Source of the DNA: Methanomassiliicoccaceae archaeon
GTDB lineage: Archaea; Thermoplasmatota; Thermoplasmata; Methanomassiliicoccales; Methanomethylophilaceae
Reading direction: 5' to 3'
DNA length: 19,310 bases
Assembly (NCBI GenBank): GCA_009776625.1
Contig: WRNL01000012.1
Coordinates: 1-19,310, forward strand
Every line of letters begins with the position of its first letter. Positions within the stretch are counted from its first letter, which is position 1. Position numbers and translations under genes: made by a program. Shown piece after piece: positions 1 to 7,345 of the stretch. The notes under the pieces are model-generated. The model did not search any database, was not told where the DNA came from, and saw only the letters and a program-made list of their open reading frames with translations.

Positions 1-13
1 GGGGGGGGGGGGG
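1..13. other. Poly-G run at window start, probable artefact
   Basis: The window opens with 13 consecutive G residues directly before A+T-rich sequence. Nothing similar occurs elsewhere in the window. A homopolymer exactly at the edge is most simply a contig-end or poly-G base-calling artefact, so the first few dozen bases, including the apparent start of dndC, should be treated with caution. Confidence 0.7.
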
Positions 14-28
14 AATATTATATGTGCT

Positions 29-1366
29 GTGTGTGTATTCACGTATGTGCGTGTCGAGCCAATATTAGCTGACCTGAAGGAACAATATTTGTCTAACAGC
101 AGACCGTGGGTTATCGGATTTAGCGGAGGCAAGGACTCCACTTGCACACTGCAGCTCGTTTACCAAATGTTGCTGTCCCTTCCGCCGGATCAATTGATTA
201 AGCCAGTATATGTCCTTTCATCAGACACCATGGTGGAGGCTCCCGTAGTAGGGGCTAGGCAAAAGAAGATATGCGGCATGATCGCGCAAGCAGCAGAAGG
301 GGATGGTCTTCCGATCCACGTGGAGGTTCTTCGCCCAGATATCTCCGATACATTTTGGGTCAATCTCATAGGTCGAGGCTACCCTTCCCCGAACAGGTGG
401 TTCAGGTGGTGTACGGATCGGTTGAAAATAAAGCCGATGAATAAGTACATTTTGAACCACATCAAACAGAATGGCGAAGTGTTGATAATACTCGGCGCGA
501 GGAAGTCGGAGAGTACCAGCAGATCACAGACAATGGCAAAGCATGAGATCGAGAATACCAGACTCAGGAAACACAATAACATCGATGGTGCTTTTGTATA
601 TACGCCGATAGAAGATATGACGGAGTCAGAAGTTTGGGATTACCTAGGATCTAATCCCTCCCCGTGGGGCGATGACAACAGGGAGCTTAGATCCATGTAT
701 CAGAAAAATGATTCCGAGGAGATTGCATTCATCATTGACGAAGCCTCGCCACCATCCGGGCATAGCAGGTTTGGGTGTTGGACGTGTACGGTTGTGGAAA
801 AAGATAAGGCTCTGATAAGCCTAATTGGAGATGGATACACTGAGTACGAGCCGCTCCTGGAGTTTAGAGATAATCTTAGAAAGATCAGGGACGATCCCCA
901 ATGTAGGGAAAAATACAGGAAAAACCAAAGGGTAGACAGATTCATCGCAGAATATACGGGCGTGGATGCGGACAAACAGACACACAGGGGCCATGAGGTG
1001 ATGGGACCGTTCACTCTAGAAACCAGGCACGAACTCTTAAAGAAATTATTGAAGATACAGGAAGTGATTCAAAACACATCCCCTGAAGTCGAACTGATAT
1101 CTCCAGAAGAGATCAAAGCTATAGAGCTACTTTGGATGTACGAGGGAGATTTTATCGGCGACCCATATGGCGTTGTTAACGGCCCTAACGATGACTCAGT
1201 GGACAAACTTATATCCACCCTAATCCAAATCGAGAGGGACATGTCTGATGTTTCAAGAAGGGTCGGCGTTTATAAGAAATTAGAAACCGTGATCCTCGAA
1301 TACACTATGAATGACCTGGTCAAAGATAAACCCGATGCGGGGGAGTGGCATTTTGAAAATTATTAA
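29..1366 (+). CDS. dndC: DNA phosphorothioation protein DndC (PAPS-reductase-like), 5' end uncertain
   Basis: DndC is the ATP-pyrophosphatase-like Fe-S protein that works with DndD and DndE to replace a non-bridging oxygen of the DNA backbone by sulfur. The PP-loop SGGKDS lies at about residues 32-37, preceded by PWVIGF as in DndC proteins. Cys128 (in RWCTDRLKIKP), Cys250 and Cys253 (GCWTCTVV), with Cys292, are the likely Fe-S ligands and match the PAPS-reductase/DndC layout. The listed start is a GTG. A second in-frame GTG lies at 47, and the frame has no stop back to the window edge, so the true start may be missing. Only about 25 residues precede the PP-loop, so little can be lost. Its 3' end overlaps dndD by 14 bases. 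DndA (cysteine desulfurase) and DndB are not seen. Confidence 0.9.
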   Translation: MCVFTYVRVEPILADLKEQYLSNSRPWVIGFSGGKDSTCTLQLVYQMLLSLPPDQLIKPVYVLSSDTMVEAPVVGARQKKICGMIAQAAEGDGLPIHVEVLRPDISDTFWVNLIGRGYPSPNRWFRWCTDRLKIKPMNKYILNHIKQNGEVLIILGARKSESTSRSQTMAKHEIENTRLRKHNNIDGAFVYTPIEDMTESEVWDYLGSNPSPWGDDNRELRSMYQKNDSEEIAFIIDEASPPSGHSRFGCWTCTVVEKDKALISLIGDGYTEYEPLLEFRDNLRKIRDDPQCREKYRKNQRVDRFIAEYTGVDADKQTHRGHEVMGPFTLETRHELLKKLLKIQEVIQNTSPEVELISPEEIKAIELLWMYEGDFIGDPYGVVNGPNDDSVDKLISTLIQIERDMSDVSRRVGVYKKLETVILEYTMNDLVKDKPDAGEWHFENY

Positions 1367-3290
1367 ATTGACACTCTGCAACTTCAAAAACTACAGGGGC
1401 GAGAATCATTTCGATTTTAGCGTTTCCCCTGATAAAAATGTCGTGCTCATCGGTGGAATGAATGGCTCCGGTAAAACAAGCATACCTGAGGCAATAAGGC
1501 TCTGCCTGTACGGCCGAAAACTGAATGGTCAGATGATCAACGAAAAAAAGTATGAGGCTTATATAAACGACATGTGGACGCGGGGGGAAGAGAAAAAAAA
1601 CATGCAGATATCCTTAGACGTAGCAGTCGATGAAAATATTAGAACTACAGTGATTACTGTCAGCAGGACGTTTAAAAAAAAGGGGGATTCTGTAGAGGAG
1701 AAACTAACTATAACTCAAAATGGCAGGGAACTAGAACTAATCGATAGCAGCTATTGGGAGCATTACCTCAGAAAATTGATCCCTATAGAGGCGTCTCGGT
1801 ATTTTTTCTTTGATGGGGAAACAATAAGATCAATCATCACGTCCTCTGACCATTCAGACTACCTCCTTATGGCAGTGAAGGATCTGACTGGCATCTCCGA
1901 ATTGGATGTGTTGAGAGATGATCTGCTTGAAGTAAAAAAACGAATAACACGCGCAAATTCAAAAAAGGAAATCGTAAAAAAAATCGAGCAATTTGAAAAG
2001 GATGTATCTCAACAAATGGCAGAAGTGGGGACGATTCGTTACGAGATATCTCTTTTACAAGCTGAAAAAGGAGAACTAATTAAACAAAAGAATGACCTGG
2101 ATGATAAATTCAATAGAGCCCTCGGAACTAAGGAAGAAAAAAACAACAAAATAAAAAAAGAAATCGAACATCAAAAATCGCTGTATGCCGAACTGAATGA
2201 CTATGTCCAAAGCTATATTCAGTCATCGGGTCACATATTGGTTTGTTCTGATCTAATCAAAAAAATGACTGAAGAGGCAAAGAAAGAGAACGATTATTTT
2301 GCGTTCTCTTTTTCACGCGAACGTATTGAAGAGCGTAAAGGAGCGATACTGGAGAGAATTAAGGAAATATGTGGCGATCCCGTGATGTATTCTAAAATCG
2401 AGGCGATTTTCTCGGAGGAGTTATCTGGGTTTCCAGAGTATACTGGGCAACCCATATTGGATTTGACACATAGACAGATAGAAGTGATCAAAGGGGAGAT
2501 GTTATCGAGGGAGTTCGAACTCGATGAATTTATAAGCCAATTAAGAAAAAGAGAGGGGGTTTTCATTGAAAAGGAAAAACTGCAAAAGGCTTTATCCAAA
2601 TATTCGGATATGTCCCTTGATGAATTTGAGTCGGCATTGCAAAAATTCAACTCTTCCATCTCTGAAATAAATGGCAGAATCCTTGAAAAAGAAATAAAAA
2701 TAAACACTGCACAACAAACAATACAAAAATTGAGAAAAATGATCTCCGAGGAGGAAAAAAGTTTAATCCTTTCTACAAGGGACAAGCATGCCATAGGAAT
2801 AGTCGATGATGTCATTGACAAAATTATGATCCAAACTGCGCTCATGCTGTCAGAGAACGTGGATCTTTTCGAATCCAACGTCAATGAGATGTATTCTTTA
2901 TTAAAAAACAAAAAGGACATGGTCACAAATATAAAGATTGATCGAGATATGCGTATACATCTGAGGGGTTCCAGTAAAAAAAGCATTAGTGTGGAATGGA
3001 TCTCAGAGGGAGAAAAGAGCATCCTCATGTACTCCATCATGTACGGGCTCGTAAAGCTATCAAAGAAAAAGATGCCACTCATAATTGATTCGCCATTGGG
3101 AAAAATGGACTCTACGCACGTGGAGAAGATTGTATCAAACCTGTATCCCAGCCTCGGAAACCAGGTAATCCTGCTATCGCATGACAGAGAGGTGACATGG
3201 GAGGTGATTCCTTTATTGGAACCGATTATTTCGAGGAAATATTTGTTGACAGAAAACAAAATAAAAATCAAAGAAGGCTATTTCAAGTGA
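1353..3290 (+). CDS. dndD: DNA phosphorothioation ATPase DndD
   Basis: DndD is an SMC/Rad50-like ATPase of the DndCDE modification complex. I chose the TTG at 1353 (645 residues, beginning MKIIKLTLCNFKNY) because a purine-rich ribosome binding site, GGGGGAG at 1339-1345, sits seven bases upstream and because DndD and SMC heads start this way. A longer frame from ATG 1311 adds 14 residues that do not resemble the family. Walker A GGMNGSGKTS is at residues 34-43, the ABC signature SEGEKS at 551-556, and Walker B IIDSP ends with Asp579, followed by a D-loop and LLSHD. The middle (about 190-500) is rich in Lys/Glu and predicted coiled coil, with no CxxC zinc hook. It overlaps dndC, which points to translational coupling. 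Confidence 0.92.
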   Translation: MKIIKLTLCNFKNYRGENHFDFSVSPDKNVVLIGGMNGSGKTSIPEAIRLCLYGRKLNGQMINEKKYEAYINDMWTRGEEKKNMQISLDVAVDENIRTTVITVSRTFKKKGDSVEEKLTITQNGRELELIDSSYWEHYLRKLIPIEASRYFFFDGETIRSIITSSDHSDYLLMAVKDLTGISELDVLRDDLLEVKKRITRANSKKEIVKKIEQFEKDVSQQMAEVGTIRYEISLLQAEKGELIKQKNDLDDKFNRALGTKEEKNNKIKKEIEHQKSLYAELNDYVQSYIQSSGHILVCSDLIKKMTEEAKKENDYFAFSFSRERIEERKGAILERIKEICGDPVMYSKIEAIFSEELSGFPEYTGQPILDLTHRQIEVIKGEMLSREFELDEFISQLRKREGVFIEKEKLQKALSKYSDMSLDEFESALQKFNSSISEINGRILEKEIKINTAQQTIQKLRKMISEEEKSLILSTRDKHAIGIVDDVIDKIMIQTALMLSENVDLFESNVNEMYSLLKNKKDMVTNIKIDRDMRIHLRGSSKKSISVEWISEGEKSILMYSIMYGLVKLSKKKMPLIIDSPLGKMDSTHVEKIVSNLYPSLGNQVILLSHDREVTWEVIPLLEPIISRKYLLTENKIKIKEGYFK

Positions 3291-3294
3291 TATT

Positions 3295-3666
3295 ATGGCA
3301 GATAAATTAAAACTATCAAACGAGTCTTCAGATCAACTTAATAATCTTTCCAATCGTCTGGATATTCGTAGGAACATCGTATGTCGTTTAGCCTTAAGTT
3401 GTTCTCTATCTCAAAATGAACCAGTCCCCAATGCAATTACAACAGACACAGAAGGGTATGAGTTCAACAAATCTGCAATAATTGGTGCAGATGAGGTTCT
3501 GTTTAAGGCACTATGCACGCACGTCCAAAGGGAAAAAGTAGAGAGTGATTTTTTTAACATCATTGTACGAAACCATATCGAGAGGGGGCTGAAGGCAATG
3601 GACTCGAATTTTCAAACCATAAACTCCCCTATAGAATACCTTTCACGTCTATTCGGCTCAAACTGA
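3295..3666 (+). CDS. dndE: DNA phosphorothioation protein DndE
   Basis: DndE is the small partner of DndC and DndD that has been reported to bind nicked DNA. This 123-residue protein shows the family pattern: LDIRRNIVCRLAL near residue 22, a middle segment GYEFNKSAIIGADEVLFKAL, and a C-terminal NHIERGLKAM followed by a short tail with NSPIEYL. Length is normal for the family. It starts four bases after the dndD stop. There is no strong ribosome binding site of its own, so coupled translation is likely. It is the last dnd gene here, since a tRNA-Val gene follows within 75 bases. The restriction genes dndFGH or archaeal pbeABCD are not downstream. Confidence 0.9.
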   Translation: MADKLKLSNESSDQLNNLSNRLDIRRNIVCRLALSCSLSQNEPVPNAITTDTEGYEFNKSAIIGADEVLFKALCTHVQREKVESDFFNIIVRNHIERGLKAMDSNFQTINSPIEYLSRLFGSN

Positions 3667-3700
3667 ACGCTGGCTTATGTGAAACCCACGGCGTTATCAG

Positions 3701-3712
3701 AAAGCTATAAGA
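3701..3712 (+). promoter_or_regulatory. TATA-like box of tRNA-Val(GAC)
   Basis: The sequence AAAGCTATAAGA lies 26 to 38 bases before the first base of the tRNA gene, the distance expected for an archaeal BRE/TATA element. Assigned by position and composition only. Confidence 0.5.
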
Positions 3713-3738
3713 ACAATAATCAGATACGAGTGTCTAAC

Positions 3739-3814
3739 GGGCTCGTGGTCTAGGGGTTATGACGTCGCCTTGACATGGCGGAGGTCGCCGGTTCAAATCC
3801 GGCCGGGCCCACCA
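3739..3814 (+). tRNA. tRNA-Val(GAC), with encoded CCA
   Basis: The cloverleaf is complete. The acceptor GGGCTCG (3739-3745) pairs with CGGGCCC (3804-3810), allowing one mismatch or wobble, and the T arm GCCGG/CCGGC carries loop TTCAAAT. The anticodon stem TCGCC/GGCGG encloses TTGACAT, giving anticodon GAC (valine). No intron is present. After discriminator A3811 the genome encodes the rest of the CCA end (3812-3814), unlike the other two tRNA genes in the window. Apart from three anticodon-loop bases it is identical over 73 bases to tRNA-Val(TAC) on the opposite strand at 18532-18604. Confidence 0.95.
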
Positions 3815-4000
3815 TAATACATTTACTGAACAGGATGATCTCTCGACAGACGGGGCTGTTTAATTAGAGGGGGCGATGGATGCTCTGCTTAAAATGACCA
3901 CATAGCCGCGTACACTCAAAATGAAATGACGCCTCACTCGGATAGCAAAGATAAAAGAAGAATAATCATATGCGGTAGATAAGAGCTCGGGGACACATTA
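3815..4000 (+). other. Intergenic leader before the Panacea-PIN pair
   Basis: This stretch of 186 bases shows no RNA gene or plausible protein gene. An A+T-rich segment at about 3948-3971, including ATAATCATAT at 3962-3971, could hold the promoter of the following gene with a start near 3990. GGGGA near 3990, about seven bases before the ATG at 4001, may be its ribosome binding site. Confidence 0.35.
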
Positions 4001-4576
4001 ATGTCTGAATTGCCAATATCCGAATTGAATAATGAACAGAAATTCACGCTTTATACAATCGGACAGATAACGGGCGGGTTGAAAACTGATGTCCACTTCC
4101 AGAAACTCATATTCCTGACGACAGTAGCTGTGGGGGGGAGTCCAAAGGAGATGGGATATATAGCATACGACTACGGACCGTACAGTATAAAAGTACACGA
4201 GATTGGGAATGACCTTGTTAGAAGAGGCTTTGCGACGAAAAATAGTGATAGAGGGTGCAAAGCACGCAAGTTATCCCCTGAAGAAACTGCACTGATAACT
4301 CCAAAAAATGACTTCAACCGTTTTGCTATAAAGCGAGTTGCAGATCTGGTAAGTAGATTCACCTATAACGAAATAATACTGTACACTTACGTGAAACATC
4401 CCAAATATGCAGTGAATTCGACGATAATCAAGGATGTTCTTGACAGAAGACTCGACACAGCAATAAATATGGTCATGACCAACAAAGTCTCCGTGGGTTG
4501 CGGGGCTGAATTATCCGGCCTGTCTTTTCAAGCTTTTGATAGGGAGATGCAGAGAATCCGCGAGGTGCTGTTTTGA
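4001..4576 (+). CDS. Panacea (DUF4065/YwgA-like) antitoxin-type protein
   Basis: The 191-residue protein has the marks of the Panacea/DUF4065 and YwgA-like family: an N-terminal helical segment, FQKLIFLT at residues 33-40, and YIAYDYGPYS at 53-62 followed by a helix ending VRRGF. Panacea domains are known as antitoxins or accessory domains that neutralise many unrelated toxins. The C-terminal half (about 100-191) is not recognised. The gene ends in TGA overlapping the TTG start of the downstream PIN-like gene, so the two are made together. That arrangement suggests antitoxin followed by toxin, but this is inference from position and family. ATG at 4001 follows a GGGGA motif by about seven bases. 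Alternatively it could be a regulator of another kind. Confidence 0.6.
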   Translation: MSELPISELNNEQKFTLYTIGQITGGLKTDVHFQKLIFLTTVAVGGSPKEMGYIAYDYGPYSIKVHEIGNDLVRRGFATKNSDRGCKARKLSPEETALITPKNDFNRFAIKRVADLVSRFTYNEIILYTYVKHPKYAVNSTIIKDVLDRRLDTAINMVMTNKVSVGCGAELSGLSFQAFDREMQRIREVLF

Positions 4577-5088
4577 CATGTAAAGTCATTGACACGTGTA
4601 GCATCATATCCCTAACTAAGGCAATAAGGAGTTGCGATATACTATCTGAGCTCAGCGGCTATACATTTGTTACAACAGGAAATGTGGAGGAGGAGCTTGG
4701 CTATGAGGTTGACCCAAGAATAAAAATACATTACCTTTCAGAAAATGAGCTTGCCCTCCACGAGAAGATTTACAGGATTGAGGGTTTGGGGAGCGGTGAA
4801 GTGTCTGCTATGGTGTGGGCTATTTTTTTAAACGAGAATACTGACTCTAAAGTGGTGTTTTTAAGCGACGATAGGGATGCAAGAGCCGTCTTTAAAGAAT
4901 GGATCAAGGAGGATCACATGAGAAGGCTCTACCCTCGCATAGAGGAAATAATAGTTGCTGACACGCTCAGCCTACTTAAAAGACAAATCGATAAAAAGGT
5001 TCTTGGCGAGGATAGAATGAAAAATATCAGGGATGATCTAAATAAGTCGAAAAGATTCAGACCAGAATTGATAGAATGGCTTACTTAA
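4573..5088 (+). CDS. PIN-like nuclease, probable toxin of the pair
   Basis: PIN domains are metal-dependent ribonucleases of the VapC type. In this 171-residue protein Asp7 lies in a first strand VIDTCSI, acidic residues follow at Glu39-41 (NVEEEL), Glu76 lies in GSGEVSA, and Asp99, Asp100 and Asp102 in FLSDDRDA. This is the usual order of a PIN active site and the GxGE motif is typical. The start is TTG at 4573, supported by GAGGTG at 4562-4567 five bases upstream and by the 4-base TTGA overlap with the upstream stop. At 171 residues it is longer than a typical VapC, with an extra basic C-terminus after about residue 130. Its stop overlaps the stop of the convergent gene on the other strand. 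Ribonuclease toxin function is inferred. Confidence 0.72.
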   Translation: MTCKVIDTCSIISLTKAIRSCDILSELSGYTFVTTGNVEEELGYEVDPRIKIHYLSENELALHEKIYRIEGLGSGEVSAMVWAIFLNENTDSKVVFLSDDRDARAVFKEWIKEDHMRRLYPRIEEIIVADTLSLLKRQIDKKVLGEDRMKNIRDDLNKSKRFRPELIEWLT

Positions 5089-6134
5089 AAAAAATCATCT
5101 AGGAATGTCGGAGTGGATCCGGGGTCAATTAGTTTTTCAATCGGTTGCGCCCCAACCTTCCCGTTGAGGAATTCATATGCGGATCCGTTCTCTCTGATTA
5201 CCGACACTATCTTCTCCGCCTCCATATTTTGTTTAACGTGGTTTGTGGCTTTTTTCCTGCTCCTTTGACTCTCTTCTATTCGTTCCCGATCATATGTGTA
5301 TGTCTCAGACCTAAATATTGGTGCGGTAGGGAAATCTGGCTTTTCTTCATTCCCTCCGCCAATATGTAGATTTCCGATTATGTCGATCCCTTGACCAAAA
5401 ACCAAAAAATCATCTGCTGGCATATACGAAACTCCAGCGGGAGCAACCTTTCTCACATTGACAGAGTACATCACTGATTCTTCAATAAACCCATCGTTTT
5501 TAAGTTTCTTTTTTATATACCTCACATTAGGAGCACTTGTATGAGCCGCATGATTGCAGTAGTCTACGACAAAAGATGTTATCCCGAAGTCGTAGTAGAA
5601 CTCCATTAGGCGTTTCATCTCATTGAGGGAGAGAACTAGAGGTAGATTTCCAAATATCGGTTTCTCGTTGCTACTATTTACCTCATCGATGTATTTCTGA
5701 GTCTGAATCATTATCTCTTCCACTGTTCTCTGTCCTTTGTCTTTGATTATGCCTTCCCATCTTGGGATGACCACTATGTCTGTGTTCTCATGCTGAAGCA
5801 ACTCCATGGTCTCCCTCTCCCTGGCATCGATGTCAGCGTCCAAATATGTGGGGATCATTATATTGATCGCCGATTCGACAATATTTTCGTTCAGAGAGCA
5901 TAACTTGTTTGCTGGCCTGCTGGGTGAACCTCCTCTGCTACCACGGCTCCAATCCATGTATTTGTCCAATGCTTTTATTGAAAACTGGGGTGCATACTCA
6001 TTGATCATCCCTTTTGGCATGATTTTTTCTATTGACTTTGAGGGGGTTATTACAGTTTTTCCTGCGAGGTTAACCTCTAAAACACGCGTATCGATCCTTT
6101 CATCAACTGGCCCCTGTTTAATTGTAATGTTCAT
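5085..6134 (-). CDS. Unrecognised 349-residue soluble protein in the island
   Basis: I do not recognise this protein with confidence. It is soluble, without signal peptide or membrane segments. The middle alternates strands and helices as in a TIM barrel: VVIPRWEGII, then FGNLPLVLS at residues 161-169, ITSFVVDYCNHAAHTS ending at 200, then VFGQGIDIIGNLHIGGG. The tail after about 275 is highly charged (ERIEESQRSRKKATNH). A distant resemblance to the tRNA-guanine transglycosylase/DpdA superfamily is possible from the early TPSK segment and the barrel-like layout, but no diagnostic catalytic motif is visible. ATG at 6134 lies 30-40 bases from a TATA-like box, so the mRNA may be nearly leaderless. 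Its TAA overlaps the PIN gene's TAA. A+T-rich codon use matches the island. Confidence 0.75.
   Translation of the reverse strand: MNITIKQGPVDERIDTRVLEVNLAGKTVITPSKSIEKIMPKGMINEYAPQFSIKALDKYMDWSRGSRGGSPSRPANKLCSLNENIVESAINIMIPTYLDADIDARERETMELLQHENTDIVVIPRWEGIIKDKGQRTVEEIMIQTQKYIDEVNSSNEKPIFGNLPLVLSLNEMKRLMEFYYDFGITSFVVDYCNHAAHTSAPNVRYIKKKLKNDGFIEESVMYSVNVRKVAPAGVSYMPADDFLVFGQGIDIIGNLHIGGGNEEKPDFPTAPIFRSETYTYDRERIEESQRSRKKATNHVKQNMEAEKIVSVIRENGSAYEFLNGKVGAQPIEKLIDPGSTPTFLDDFF
5087..5094 (-). terminator. T8 tract at the convergent gene ends
   Basis: Eight A residues on the plus strand read as T8 on the minus strand, at the last codons of the minus-strand gene. Archaeal termination often needs only a T-run, so this could end the minus-strand transcript. 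It lies inside the coding end rather than after it, which weakens the case. Confidence 0.3.
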
Positions 6135-6163
6135 TTATCAAGAATGTACAAGCATGTCTGAAG

Positions 6164-6175
6164 TATTATATTTTA
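6164..6175 (-). promoter_or_regulatory. TATA-like box of the 349-residue gene
   Basis: Read on the minus strand, TAAAATATAATA lies 30-41 bases before the ATG at 6134. This would place the transcript start close to the start codon, as in many archaeal leaderless genes. Assigned by composition and spacing. Confidence 0.5.
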
Positions 6176-6220
6176 CTCAAGATTCTGTGTAATGCCCGCA
6201 AGAAAGACACTACATCCTCT

Positions 6221-7339
6221 TTAGATCAACACAATGTTTTCACTCAGTACAACGTCGTCATGCTTCTTCTTACCGAGTACTTCCTGTATCCTCGAGCTGT
6301 GGAGGCCCATGACCTTCTCCACCTCCTCTGAGCTGTAGTTCGTTATCCCTTTGGCTACCGCCGTGTCGCCGCATATGATGTCCACTATGTCCCCTTTGGA
6401 GAAGCTCCCCGACACCCCCACTATCCCTACCGGGAGCAACGACTGGTGGTTCTGCACCGCCCTCTTCGCCCCTTCGTCGACGAGTATGCCGCCCTGCGAG
6501 CTGGCGGACTTCAGCCACCTCCTCTTCTTGGACATCTGCGTGTCCGCCGTGAAGATGGTCCCCACGTCCTCCCCGCCCACCGCCCGGCGTATCACGCCCT
6601 CGATGCCGCTGGAGACGATGACCATCCTGCAGCCGGCGTCCCTGCACGTCTCGGCAGCTTTCAGCTTGGTCTTCATGCCACCGACCCCCATCCCGCTCAC
6701 CGGGTCCCCTGCCATCTCCCTTATCTCCGGCGTGATCCCCTCCACCACCGGGATCAGCCTGGCGTCCTTGTGGACGTTCGGGTTCTTGTCGTAGAGCCCC
6801 TCCACGTCGGACATTATCACCAGGAGGTCCGCGTCCACCCTGCTCGCTATGACCGCCGACAGGGTGTCGTTGTCCCCGAACACCGCCCCGATCTCCTTGA
6901 TGGAGACGGCATCGTTCTCGTTGAATATCGGCACCACGCCGTGCTTGAGCAGGGAGTCTATCGTGTTGTTCAGGTTAAGCACCTTCTCCCTGTCCGAGTA
7001 TATGTCCATCGTCAGGAGAATCTGGGCGACGGTCATCCCCTGCTTCTGGAAGCTCTCGTTCCACTTCTGCATAAGTATGCTCTGGCCGACGGACGATGCG
7101 GCCTGCCTTATCGGGATGTCGTTCGGGTTCGGCTTGACCCCCATCACCCTGAGCCCTATCCCGATCGCCCCGGACGTGACGATGAGCACCTCCTTGCCCT
7201 CGCCCTTGAGGGCCTTCACCTGCTCGGCGATGGAGTCCATCATGTCCTTAGAGGCGGTCGGGCTGTCCTTCGTTATCGTCGTGGTCCCCACCTTGACGAC
7301 GACCCTCTCCACTTCCCCAAGAAGCGTTTTCCTGTCCAT
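6221..7339 (-). CDS. proB: Glutamate 5-kinase ProB with PUA domain
   Basis: ProB phosphorylates glutamate to glutamate 5-phosphate, the first and usually feedback-inhibited step of proline synthesis. The 372 residues show the amino-acid kinase fold: VVVKVGTTTI near residue 13, VTSGAIGIG, IFNENDAVS and FGDNDTLSA, then VIMSDVEGLYDKNP and GVGGMKTKLKAAE. A C-terminal PUA domain begins around 275 (RRWLKSASSQGGILVDEGA) and continues to the end. Length matches the two-domain bacterial form. The start lies six bases after the proA stop, with a purine-rich GGAGGGTGA ribosome binding site across that stop, so proA and proB are co-expressed. The last 50 bases coincide with the shift to the A+T-rich island. 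Confidence 0.96.
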   Translation of the reverse strand: MDRKTLLGEVERVVVKVGTTTITKDSPTASKDMMDSIAEQVKALKGEGKEVLIVTSGAIGIGLRVMGVKPNPNDIPIRQAASSVGQSILMQKWNESFQKQGMTVAQILLTMDIYSDREKVLNLNNTIDSLLKHGVVPIFNENDAVSIKEIGAVFGDNDTLSAVIASRVDADLLVIMSDVEGLYDKNPNVHKDARLIPVVEGITPEIREMAGDPVSGMGVGGMKTKLKAAETCRDAGCRMVIVSSGIEGVIRRAVGGEDVGTIFTADTQMSKKRRWLKSASSQGGILVDEGAKRAVQNHQSLLPVGIVGVSGSFSKGDIVDIICGDTAVAKGITNYSSEEVEKVMGLHSSRIQEVLGKKKHDDVVLSENIVLI

Positions 7340-7345
7340 CCCCCA

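Larger units (their letters stand above)
1..6220. other. A+T-rich candidate genomic island (defence genes)
   Basis: From the left edge to about 6.2 kb the DNA is clearly richer in A+T than the remaining 13 kb, with A- and T-ending codons and A-homopolymers in dndD. The change falls at the 3' end of proB. The stretch contains only defence-type or unrecognised genes plus one tRNA-Val gene. No integrase, transposase or direct-repeat attachment pair is visible, so transfer is inferred from composition and gene content alone. The left boundary is outside the window. Confidence 0.5.

Noticed and set aside
2294..3271. 325-residue minus-strand open frame inside dndD
   Set aside because: It is a shadow of dndD. 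The translation is Ser/Phe/Ile-rich without recognisable domains, and dndD motifs are intact on the other strand.
3876..3905. Nine-codon open frame ATG...TAG after a GAGGGGG motif
   Set aside because: The purine-rich motif looks like a ribosome binding site, but the frame is too short and nothing supports a leader peptide.
3739..6220. tRNA-Val 3' end considered as an attachment site with a direct repeat at the island edge
   Set aside because: No second copy of the tRNA 3' end is seen near 6.2 kb or in the island, and there is no integrase gene. The only other copy is the tRNA-Val(TAC) gene in inverted orientation.
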